A stretch of 64,000 bases of DNA from Streptomyces hundungensis (GTDB lineage: Bacteria; Actinomycetota; Actinomycetes; Streptomycetales; Streptomycetaceae), in contig NZ_CP032698.1 in NCBI RefSeq assembly GCF_003627815.1, forward strand, positions 4,030,001 to 4,094,000, read 5' to 3'. The notes under the pieces are model-generated. The model made no database searches and was not told the origin of the DNA. It saw nothing but the letters and a program-made list of their open reading frames with translations. Of this stretch, positions 1 to 6,086 are shown in pieces. Made by a program: the position numbers and the translations under genes. Within the stretch, counting starts at the first letter, position 1; each line of letters opens with the position of its first letter.

Positions 1-541
1 CGGCCTCGGAGAGCAGGGAGAGCGCCCCGGTCGGGGTCTTGAGCTCATGGCTGACGTTGGCCACGAAGTCGCGCCGCACCGCTTCGATGCGGCGGGCCTC
101 GGTGAGGTCCTCCACCAGGAGCAGCACCAGCCGGGAGCCGAGCGGGGCCACCCGGGCCGAGACCGCGAGGGCCTCGCCCCGGCCGGTGCCGCGCCGGGGC
201 AGGTCGAGCTCGACCTGGCGTATCTCGCCGTCGCGCCGGGTGTCGCGGGCCATGTGCAGCATGGGCTCGACGGCCAGCTTGCCGCCCCTGACCAGGCCGA
301 GTGCGTACGCCGCCGAGCTGGCCTTGACCACCGAGTCGCTCTCGTCGAGCACGACCGCGGAGGAGCGCAGTACGGACAGGACCGTGTCCACGCCCGGGGG
401 CAGGACCGCGTCGGTGTGCAGGGACGACCGGGTGGGCCGCGCCTGGTCGCGCTCGCTCCAGCGGAACGCCAGCATGGCGATGACGCCGGTGCACACCCCG
501 GCGATCGCTGCCAATGCGGCGACCGCCGCGTTCACGTCCAT
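1..541 (-). CDS. phoR: Sensor histidine kinase PhoR (SenX3-type), 5' part only
   Basis: The gene runs off the left edge, so only about 180 N-terminal residues are visible and the ATPase domain is missing. A hydrophobic segment (residues about 5-26) is followed by a PAS-like region and the H-box DFVANVSHELKTP, whose phospho-accepting His is residue 165. PhoR phosphorylates the regulator PhoP under phosphate limitation. The identification rests on the SenX3-like sequence and on divergent phoU next door, the arrangement known in Streptomyces; phoP is expected just outside the window. The ATG at 539-541 opens directly on the membrane segment. Confidence 0.9.
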   Translation of the reverse strand, partial: MDVNAAVAALAAIAGVCTGVIAMLAFRWSERDQARPTRSSLHTDAVLPPGVDTVLSVLRSSAVVLDESDSVVKASSAAYALGLVRGGKLAVEPMLHMARDTRRDGEIRQVELDLPRRGTGRGEALAVSARVAPLGSRLVLLLVEDLTEARRIEAVRRDFVANVSHELKTPTGALSLLSEA

Positions 542-614
542 GCACCCAGGTTATGCGGGGTGGCCGACACTCTCCCAGCCAAATGGGTGGCAGCTCGAAC
601 GTTCGTCGCTCAGA

Positions 615-647
615 GTTCACCGAGGTGATAGGGACGGTTCACTTCCT
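615..647 (+). promoter_or_regulatory. PHO box (PhoP-binding direct repeats) between phoR and phoU
   Basis: Three consecutive 11-mers read GTTCACCGAGG (615-625), TGATAGGGACG (626-636) and GTTCACTTCCT (637-647). The outer two match the Streptomyces PHO-box unit GTTCACC. Their 22-bp spacing is two units, which places both on one face of the helix. The site lies in the divergent phoR/phoU gap, so it can serve autoregulation of phoRP and control of phoU. PhoP binding itself is inferred. Confidence 0.75.
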
Positions 648-741
648 ATGGCCGAACCGGACGCGTAACGGACGGAACGTGGCAGCGTGGGGGCCGCAGG
701 CACCCCCGGCCCCCCGGAGACCGTTGAGAGAGGGACAACCC

Positions 742-1419
742 ATGCGGGACGCGTACCACGAGGAACTCGACTCGATCGGCGAGGGCCTGGTCGAGATGGC
801 CCGGCTCGTCGGGTCGGCGGTCGGGCGCGCCACCACGGCCATGCTCGACGCCGACCTCAAGCTCGCCGAGAGCGTGATCGCGGCCGACCAGAAGGTCGAC
901 GATCTCCAGCACGACCTGGAGGCCCGCGCGATAGCACTGCTGGCCCGCCAGCAGCCGGTCGCCACCGATCTGCGGATCGTCGTGACGTCGCTGCGCATGA
1001 GCGCGGACCTGGAGCGCTCGGGCGACCTGGCCCAACACGTGGCTAAGCTGACCCGGCTGCGTTACCCGGAGCGCGCCGTACCGCACGACCTGCACGCCAC
1101 CATCCTGGAGATGGGCCAGCTCGCCCAGCGCCTGATGGCGAAGGCGGCCGAGGTCATCATCACCAAGGACGTCGACCTGGCCCTCCAACTGGAGCAGGAC
1201 GACGACGACATGGACCTGCTGCACCGCACGCTGTTCCAGCACCTGATGGACGACCGCTGGAAGCACGGCATCGAGACGGCCGTCGACGTGACGCTGCTCG
1301 GCCGCTACTACGAGCGCTTCGCCGACCACGCGGTCTCGGTCGCCAAGCGCGTCGTCTACCTGGTCACGGGCGAGCACGCCGACGAACTCCAGCCGCCGAC
1401 GCAGCCCGAGGGGGCCTGA
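742..1419 (+). CDS. phoU: Phosphate signalling protein PhoU
   Basis: This cytoplasmic all-helical protein of 225 residues connects the Pst transporter to PhoR and keeps the Pho regulon off when phosphate is plentiful. The two PhoU repeats are visible: an N-terminal half with MADLERSGDLAQHV-like metal-binding sequence (ADLERSGDLA) and a C-terminal half with YYERFADHAVSV. These E/D-rich motifs are the family's metal-binding signatures. The ATG at 742 follows an AGAGGGA ribosome site. A longer in-frame reading starting near 514 crosses the PHO boxes and was rejected. The gene is divergent from phoR. Confidence 0.95.
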   Translation: MRDAYHEELDSIGEGLVEMARLVGSAVGRATTAMLDADLKLAESVIAADQKVDDLQHDLEARAIALLARQQPVATDLRIVVTSLRMSADLERSGDLAQHVAKLTRLRYPERAVPHDLHATILEMGQLAQRLMAKAAEVIITKDVDLALQLEQDDDDMDLLHRTLFQHLMDDRWKHGIETAVDVTLLGRYYERFADHAVSVAKRVVYLVTGEHADELQPPTQPEGA

Positions 1420-1574
1420 GCGTTCGCAGCGGACCAGCCCTTCGGGGGCGGGTCCCAACTGCTGTGCGCACCCGGCGGGTTGAAGCTTTCGCGCATGCGC
1501 CGTTGACGCGCCCGTCCCCGTGGGCATGCACTGGGGGAAGGCTCCACGCGTCTGCCTACCCCCGGGAGGGACCC

Positions 1575-1724
1575 ATGGCCGATTCGCCCACGACCGAACC
1601 ACGCCAGGAAGCACCCGTGACACCTGTAGAAGTGGTCCGACTGCCGCTGATCGGCGCGTGCGGCTGCGGATCGAGCTGCGGCTGCGGCTGCCAGTCGGGC
1701 GCGCCGTGCCAGTGCGGCGGCTGA
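1575..1724 (+). CDS. Small cysteine-rich peptide, probably metal-binding
   Basis: The ATG at 1575 follows a GGGAGGGA ribosome site and encodes 49 residues. The C-terminal half is a dense cysteine cluster of CGCGSSCGCGCQSGAPCQCGG form, with eight Cys in about 20 residues. The N-terminal half is ordinary acidic/proline sequence without Cys. This pattern resembles a metallothionein-like or storage peptide, but no named family was recognised. A strong hairpin follows immediately, so the gene is probably monocistronic. It would be missed by length cut-offs. Confidence 0.65.
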   Translation: MADSPTTEPRQEAPVTPVEVVRLPLIGACGCGSSCGCGCQSGAPCQCGG

Positions 1725-1740
1725 CCCACGAGACCGGTAT

Positions 1741-1779
1741 GTGAAGGGCCCCGCCCGGTTGTCGGGCGGGGCCTTTCAC
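1741..1779. terminator. Bidirectional terminator hairpin
   Basis: The arm GGCCCCGCCCG (1747-1757) pairs perfectly with 1763-1773 across a GTTGT loop. Flanking GTGAA and TTTCAC extend the stem to about 17 bp with one G-T pair. It sits between the convergent Cys-rich peptide gene and the secreted-protein gene and can stop both. Confidence 0.8.
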
Positions 1780-1801
1780 GTCGTCTCACCGCAGGCCGGG
1801 G

Positions 1802-2236
1802 TCACTTCACGGTGACGCTGACCGTCGGCGAGACGACCTCGTCGTACTTGACCCGCAGGTCCTGCTTGCCCTTGTCGTTGAGCTTGGCGTCCAGGGAGTA
1901 GCTACTGCCCTGCTTGACCAGGGTGCTGGCCTGGAGCGTGGTCCACTTGTTGCCCTTCTTGTGCTGGAGCACCAGCTTGGTGCCTATGGGCAAGCCCTTG
2001 GTGCGGCCCGTGAAGGTCACCTTGTCGCCAGCCTTCACCGACGTCGACGACGCCTTCACGGTGATCGAGCCGGCCGTCTTGGACGCGGAGGGGCTCGGCT
2101 TGGACGCGGACGGACTGGGCTTGGACGCCGCGGCCGCCGAGGCAGAGGTGCCGGCGGCCCCGGCGGACAGCAGGGCGGCGGACAGCGCGCCGGCGGCAAG
2201 GGTGCGGATACAGCGGCTGCGCAGGGTGGTGTTCAC
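1802..2236 (-). CDS. Secreted hypothetical protein with Ser/Pro linker and beta-rich domain
   Basis: The GTG at 2234-2236 is chosen because a GGGAG ribosome site lies 8 nt upstream and the protein then begins with a clean signal peptide (Arg-rich start, then an Ala/Leu-rich core ending near AGTSASAAA). A short linker with repeated SKPSPSA units follows. The last about 90 residues (SITVKASSTSVKAGDKVTF...) look like an Ig-like or invasin-type beta-sandwich of the sort that occurs on exported actinobacterial proteins. Function is unknown. The length is 144 residues. It is convergent with the Cys-rich peptide gene. Confidence 0.75.
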   Translation of the reverse strand: MNTTLRSRCIRTLAAGALSAALLSAGAAGTSASAAAASKPSPSASKPSPSASKTAGSITVKASSTSVKAGDKVTFTGRTKGLPIGTKLVLQHKKGNKWTTLQASTLVKQGSSYSLDAKLNDKGKQDLRVKYDEVVSPTVSVTVK

Positions 2237-2398
2237 GTTCTGGACTCCCGTCGTGGCGGATTCCCCCGGGGGTGCGCAGCTCACCACTCCGGGCGAAATG
2301 CGCCTTTCGAGGCTATCCAGGGAGCCGGGAGTCGGCGACCGGAGCGTGCCGGGACCGTGACAGAACGTAAGGACGCCGGTCCATGGCCAGAAACACGC
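2237..2398. other. Upstream region of the secreted-protein gene
   Basis: This is the left part of a roughly 430-base gap between the secreted-protein gene and the Nudix gene. It holds the ribosome site and presumably the promoter of the secreted-protein gene. No convincing gene, repeat or operator is visible in it. The right part of the gap contains a terminator and the left attachment site, listed separately. Confidence 0.5.
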
Positions 2399-2437
2399 GA
2401 GCCCCCCGGCGCCGGAAGTACGGCGCCGGGGGGGCTC
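2399..2437 (-). terminator. Strong hairpin, probably the original gpmA terminator
   Basis: The arms GAGCCCCCCGGCGCCG (2399-2414) and 2421-2437 pair with one bulged G and a six-base loop. The hairpin lies just beyond the left att repeat, on the host side. Before the element inserted it would have followed the gpmA stop codon, so it is best read as the displaced terminator of gpmA. Confidence 0.7.
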
Positions 2438-2496
2438 GACGGGCGATGTTGCTCGACGGGCAGTGCGGAGCCGAGGCCCCTTCCCGCGCCCAGGTG

Positions 2497-2517
2497 AGCT
2501 ACTTCTTCTTGCCCTGG
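2497..2517 (+). other. Left attachment site (attL core)
   Basis: The repeat starts AGCTACTTCTTCTTGCCCTG and is identical for 21 bp to 14850-14870. On the minus strand it encodes the last residues and stop of gpmA (QGKKK-stop). Immediately beyond the core, the minus-strand codons still read AVQT before QGKKK, against AVKN in gpmA. The element side therefore carries a diverged copy of the gene end. Confidence 0.85.
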
Positions 2518-2666
2518 GTCTGGACCGCCCGTTTTCTGGGCCTGGTCAGGAACCCGCACACCTCATCTGACCTGCGGTCGACCTGTCGTCATTGGTCGTT
2601 GTTGGTTGTCACTGGCGGTCGCCGGACGGCCCACAGACGGCCCCACACATCGAGCCGCTTCCCTGG
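2518..2666 (+). repeat. attL-side arm with repeats shared with the attR arm
   Basis: Two short sequences here recur in the same orientation beside attR. ACGGCCCACAGACGGCCCC occurs at 2626-2644 and 14773-14791. CTGACCTGCG occurs at 2567-2576 and 14808-14817, with an inverted copy at 14825-14834. Repeats flanking both ends of a tyrosine-integrase element are typical of arm-type binding sites for Int or Xis. This role is inferred from position only. Confidence 0.5.
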
Positions 2667-3119
2667 TCAGGACGCGATACCGGACCCGGAGGCGGTCGGC
2701 TCCCGGAGCAATCGACGACCGTCATGCGTTCGCACGGGCGGCGCCTCCAAGTCCAACGCGTCGAGGACTCGCACCGCGTAGGCCTCGGTCATGTGGCTCT
2801 CGATCTCACTCCGGGTGAACCAGCGGACCTCAACCGACTCGCTGGACGTCCTCTCCTCACCCCCTACAGGGCGACACAGGAACACGAGCGCAACGACACC
2901 ACGCGCCATGTTCTTGTAGACGCCAGTCAGCCGCACAGCTTCAACCTGGAGACCTGTCTCTTCCAGGACTTCGCGGCACGCGCCGGCCTCGGGCTGCTCG
3001 TCGAGTTCCAGGACACCGCCCGGCGCCTCCCAGGCGCCGTTGTCGGCACGCCGAATGACCAGCACGCGGCCGTCTTCGCGAACGACCACGCCCGCGACCG
3101 AAACCGAGTGAAGCGACAT
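2667..3119 (-). CDS. Nudix hydrolase, Pif-like (transfer immunity candidate)
   Basis: This 150-residue protein has a complete Nudix box: GGVLELDEQPEAGACREVLE followed by ETGL, fitting Gx5Ex7REUxEExGU. Nudix enzymes hydrolyse nucleoside diphosphates linked to another group. In the AICE pSAM2 the Nudix-motif protein Pif gives conjugal immunity against redundant transfer, and the position beside a KorSA-like repressor suggests the same role here. The ATG at 3117-3119 follows AGGAAGG. An upstream ATG at 3149 overlaps the operator and has no comparable ribosome site. The gene is divergent from the GntR gene and is the only minus-strand gene of the element. Confidence 0.8.
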   Translation of the reverse strand: MSLHSVSVAGVVVREDGRVLVIRRADNGAWEAPGGVLELDEQPEAGACREVLEETGLQVEAVRLTGVYKNMARGVVALVFLCRPVGGEERTSSESVEVRWFTRSEIESHMTEAYAVRVLDALDLEAPPVRTHDGRRLLREPTASGSGIAS

Positions 3120-3143
3120 TGACGCACCTTCCTGGGTAGCGTT

Positions 3144-3159
3144 ACTCATGTATAGGAGC
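3144..3159. promoter_or_regulatory. KorSA-type operator in the Nudix/GntR divergent gap
   Basis: ACTCATGTATAGGAGC is a close relative of the palindromes at 4011 and 4047 (core ACTCMTGTACAGGAGT). It lies in the short gap between the divergent Nudix and GntR genes, so the repressor could control both. Confidence 0.6.
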
Positions 3160-3178
3160 ATAGGAGGAACTGAAGGAC

Positions 3179-3958
3179 ATGGGCACTACAGCCTCTAGGG
3201 ACTCGGGTCAGCCACGGTACCTACAGATCGCGGACGACCTTGCCCAGCAGATCAGGGCGGGTGTCCTCAAGCCGGGGGAGAAGGTACCCAGCGAGTCGGA
3301 ACTCATGACCCGGTATTCGGTCTCCCAGGGCACGGCGCGCAAGGCAGTCGCCGAGCTGCGCCCCACAGGACTGATCGACACCCTTCACGGCAAGGGGTCG
3401 TTCGTTAAGAGCCAGCCCCCAGTGCGACGCAAGTCGTCCGACCGGTTCCGGCGCTCTCACCGCCGAGCAGGCAAGGCGGCTTACATCGCCGAGACAGAGC
3501 AGGCAGGTAAGAAGCCGGGCGTCACCGTCTTGTACATCGGTCCCGTCGAGGCCGCAGACGAGATCGCCGAGCGGCTGGACGTACCGGCTGGCACCAAGGT
3601 GCTCGCCAGGCGACGCCTGTACTTCAGCGACGGAACTCCCACGGAGGAAGCGACTTCCTACCTGCCCTGGGACATTGCAAAGGACATTCCCGAACTCTTC
3701 GAGGAGAACCCGGGCGGTGGCGGCATCTATGCACGGCTCGAAGAGAACGGCCACGTCCTGAAGGAGTTCGTCGAAACGGTACGGGCTCGACTCGCCACGA
3801 AGCAGGAGACCGGGGCGCTCAGCCTCAGCCCAGGGTCCCCCGTCATCCACCTGACTCGAAGTGCCGAGACAGAAGCAGGCCGGATCGTCGAGGTCTGCGA
3901 CACGATCATGGCCGCTGACCAGTTCGTTCTCGACTACCGCATCCCCGCCGGGGACTAA
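3179..3958 (+). CDS. GntR/HutC-family repressor, KorSA-like
   Basis: The protein has 259 residues. A GntR winged helix occupies about residues 12-80 (YLQIADDLAQQIRAGVLKPG, then SELMTRYSVSQGTARKAV and LHGKGSFV). A UTRA effector-binding domain fills about residues 100-255, ending in a short VLDYRIPAGD tail. In pSAM2 KorSA keeps the element integrated by repressing replication and transfer activation, and it controls its own gene. Four copies of a matching palindrome surround this gene. The ATG follows TAGGAGGA and GAAGGA sites. It is divergent from the Nudix gene. Confidence 0.85.
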   Translation: MGTTASRDSGQPRYLQIADDLAQQIRAGVLKPGEKVPSESELMTRYSVSQGTARKAVAELRPTGLIDTLHGKGSFVKSQPPVRRKSSDRFRRSHRRAGKAAYIAETEQAGKKPGVTVLYIGPVEAADEIAERLDVPAGTKVLARRRLYFSDGTPTEEATSYLPWDIAKDIPELFEENPGGGGIYARLEENGHVLKEFVETVRARLATKQETGALSLSPGSPVIHLTRSAETEAGRIVEVCDTIMAADQFVLDYRIPAGD

Positions 3959-4010
3959 CGGCCCGAACGTCTTCCCAACCCGTCGCGAAGATTCTTCACG
4001 CGGCGGGTTG

Positions 4011-4078
4011 ACTCATGTACAGGAGTTGGGCACTCTAATGAACGTAACTCCTGCACATGAGTGCAGGAGTACAGGAGT
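4011..4078. promoter_or_regulatory. Cluster of KorSA-type operators
   Basis: Two full palindromes are present: ACTCATGTACAGGAGT (4011-4026) and ACTCCTGCACATGAGT (4047-4062). An extra half-site GTACAGGAGT lies at 4069-4078. With the copy at 3144 they define the consensus ACTCMTGYAYAKGAGT. The first two centres are 36 bp apart and sit downstream of the GntR stop codon, so the cluster probably controls a promoter firing into the transfer/replication genes. Confidence 0.65.
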
Positions 4079-4445
4079 CCTCGGACTCCGTGCATTGTGC
4101 GCCCGGAGGAAAGCCCGCAGGGGTGAGTACGAAGTGAGCGTTCGCTGGCTTGAGAACTCAACAGCGTGCCGACCCAGCCGCATGAACAGGTGCGGTCGAT
4201 GGGTGCGGGTCACCATCCCGACCGACCATGTCGGGCCGGGTGGCCTGCCCTGATCCGCCTTACGGGGTGGTGACGGCATTGCGTGATCTGACATCCGCAG
4301 AACCTTCGCGGCGCCTGCCGCACTTGATCTCAACCATCGCCGGGTTACACGGCGGCCGGTTGCCTCCTCTGCCCGTCCGGGCGCCCTGCGGGGCGGTCGT
4401 ACGGGCGGGGTTGAGGGGAGCCGGATTGACCGACTTCAACGGCGC
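4079..4445. other. Gene-poor leader of the element's main operon
   Basis: No convincing gene is seen in this roughly 370-base stretch. A 71-codon reading from 4038 overlaps the operators, has no ribosome site and shows no recognisable sequence. The region probably carries the promoter and 5' leader of the DUF6284 operon. Confidence 0.45.
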
Positions 4446-4475
4446 GCGGCCCCGGTGCGGGAACACCGGGGCCGC
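4446..4475 (+). terminator. Hairpin upstream of the DUF6284 gene
   Basis: GCGGCCCCGGTG (4446-4457) pairs perfectly with 4464-4475 across a six-base loop. It ends 38 bases before the DUF6284 ATG, so it may act as an attenuator or as a terminator for upstream transcription. Confidence 0.6.
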
Positions 4476-4513
4476 TGTTCGAGCCGTTTCACCTGCTAGG
4501 GAGACCACGACTC

Positions 4514-4783
4514 ATGAAGAACATCGCTGCACTTCAGAAGGCCGTTACCGGCACCCTGCCGGACACCGAGCCGACGCCGGTCGAACTCGACGCGCTCGAC
4601 ATCGAGATGCCGCTGATCCTGGCGGAAGTCGAGTTGCTGGACGCACAGATCATCACGCTCGACCGCACCCCGAACGAGCTCGACGCCCGCCGCATCCGCC
4701 GGGCCCACCGCAAGGTCCTCAAGGCGCGCCGGGCGCTCACCACCCAGGCCACCGTCGGGGGCACGTCGGGGGTGGGCGCGTGA
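4514..4783 (+). CDS. DUF6284-like small protein
   Basis: The product has 89 residues, is acidic at the start and helical with basic residues later (RRIRRAHRKVLKARR). It resembles the DUF6284 proteins that recur at the head of Streptomyces AICE transfer operons, but the biochemical role is unknown. The ATG follows AGGGAGA. The stop overlaps the next start as GTGA (4780-4783), so the two are translationally coupled. It opens a tightly packed operon that runs through the methyltransferase. Confidence 0.7.
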   Translation: MKNIAALQKAVTGTLPDTEPTPVELDALDIEMPLILAEVELLDAQIITLDRTPNELDARRIRRAHRKVLKARRALTTQATVGGTSGVGA

Positions 4784-5223
4784 ATGGCAACGACTCGCTC
4801 AACACCGCGCACGCTGAGGTGAAGGCGGAGATTGCCCGGACCGACTCCAAGGTCAGTCTGCTGCTGGCGTTCGTCGGCGCGCTGGTGGCCGGTGCGGGGT
4901 CCGTCGCCAAGGACATGCAGCCGAGCGTGAGCGTCTGTGTCGTGGGCGGGCTCGGCATGGCCGTGCTGGTGGTGGCGGCCGGGCTGCTGTTGCGGTCGGC
5001 CCGCCCTAACCTGCGTGGTCGTCACGGGTTCCCGCTGTGGGCGACCCTGACCGCTGAGGAGATCACCACGGCCGTTGCGACGGACCGGGCGGCCGACATC
5101 GCGGGCCTGTCCCGGATCGCGGTCGCCAAGTTCACCGCCCTGCGCCGCGCGGTCGACCTCACGATGACCGGCGGCGTCCTGCTGGCCGTCGCGCTCCTGC
5201 TTCATGTCGGGGGTGCGGCGTGA
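4780..5223 (+). CDS. PycTM-like (Pycsar effector family) membrane protein
   Basis: The protein has 147 residues with GTG at 4780. Two transmembrane helices (about residues 24-45 and 52-72) are followed by a cytoplasmic stretch (RPNLRGRHGFP... to LSRIAVAKFTALRRAVD) and a third hydrophobic segment at the C terminus. This layout, with the D-K pair before the first helix, fits the DUF5706/PycTM family, whose members are membrane effectors of cyclic-pyrimidine (Pycsar) anti-phage systems. No pyrimidine cyclase gene is in the element, so the role may be transfer-related or exclusion. Both ends overlap neighbours by GTGA. Confidence 0.7.
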   Translation: MNGNDSLNTAHAEVKAEIARTDSKVSLLLAFVGALVAGAGSVAKDMQPSVSVCVVGGLGMAVLVVAAGLLLRSARPNLRGRHGFPLWATLTAEEITTAVATDRAADIAGLSRIAVAKFTALRRAVDLTMTGGVLLAVALLLHVGGAA

Positions 5224-6086
5224 ATCGCACTCCCAAGACGCTGCTTGTGATCGCTCTGGTCGCCGTGGTCGGTATGGCGTTCCGGGTGTCGTGGAACGCG
5301 CTCAGGGATGTGGCCCGTGCGATCGGTGCGGACCACACCGCCGCGACGCTGTACCCGTTCGTGGTCGATGGGCTGATGGCGCTGGCGCTGGTCGCCACGC
5401 TCGTGCTGACCGCCGACGCCCGGCGGTTCGCGCTGCGGGTGCTGGGCACCTACACCGCCGCTTCTCTGGTCCTCAACTACGTGCATGGTCTGGTTCCGGC
5501 GCTGCACGGCGCGTCAGTCGACTGGGGGCGGTTGGCCGACTGGAACCCGGCGAACTGGGCGCTCGTGCTGCTGGCGACGTCGCTTCCGGTCGGCTCGATC
5601 TACTTCGGGTCCGATCTGGTCGCCAAGGTCCTCCACCACCAACCGAACCCGATCGCGAATACGGAGGAATCGCCTGAGATCGTGAGTAATCGGTCTACGG
5701 GTGACCTCGCAGAATCGACCCCTGAGCCCGTGATCGTGAACGCGACGCCGATCCCGGCCGCCGTTCAGGTCGGCTTCCTCAAGCCGACCATCCCGGACAA
5801 GCCGGTGCCGTCGACCGCGCTCGTGCCGATCGGGCGTTCCGTGCCTGCCGAATCGGCCCGCCCGCGCCGGGCGACCGGCCGGGTGCCGGACGTCGCGCGA
5901 TCGAGTCGTCCCAAGCGGACCCCGGACGAACTCCTCACCGAAGCACGGTCGGTCACGGCCGACTGGGCTATGGAGAAGCTGACTGCCGAGGGCATCCGCA
6001 AGGCCGTCCACACTTCCCCGGCGAATGCCCGCACCCTGCGTGACGCGCTGCGTGCCGAGCGGGCCGAGCACGGAGCGGCGGCGTGA
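5220..6086 (+). CDS. DUF2637 membrane protein
   Basis: GTG at 5220 overlaps the preceding stop. Four hydrophobic segments lie in the first about 140 residues (LLVIALVAVVGMAFRVSWNA; YPFVVDGLMALALVATLVLT; LGTYTAASLVLNYVHGLVPA; WALVLLATSLPVGSIYFGSD), the usual DUF2637 arrangement. A long cytoplasmic tail ends in a basic helical region (TPDELLTEARSVTADWAMEKL...), possibly a helix-turn-helix. DUF2637 proteins are common in AICEs and actinobacterial plasmids, often called transfer or SpdB-type proteins, without a proven function. The length is 288 residues. Confidence 0.75.
   Translation: MNRTPKTLLVIALVAVVGMAFRVSWNALRDVARAIGADHTAATLYPFVVDGLMALALVATLVLTADARRFALRVLGTYTAASLVLNYVHGLVPALHGASVDWGRLADWNPANWALVLLATSLPVGSIYFGSDLVAKVLHHQPNPIANTEESPEIVSNRSTGDLAESTPEPVIVNATPIPAAVQVGFLKPTIPDKPVPSTALVPIGRSVPAESARPRRATGRVPDVARSSRPKRTPDELLTEARSVTADWAMEKLTAEGIRKAVHTSPANARTLRDALRAERAEHGAAA

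Noticed and set aside
4038..4253. A 71-codon plus-strand reading after the GntR gene
   Set aside because: It overlaps two operator palindromes, has no ribosome site, and shows no family resemblance.
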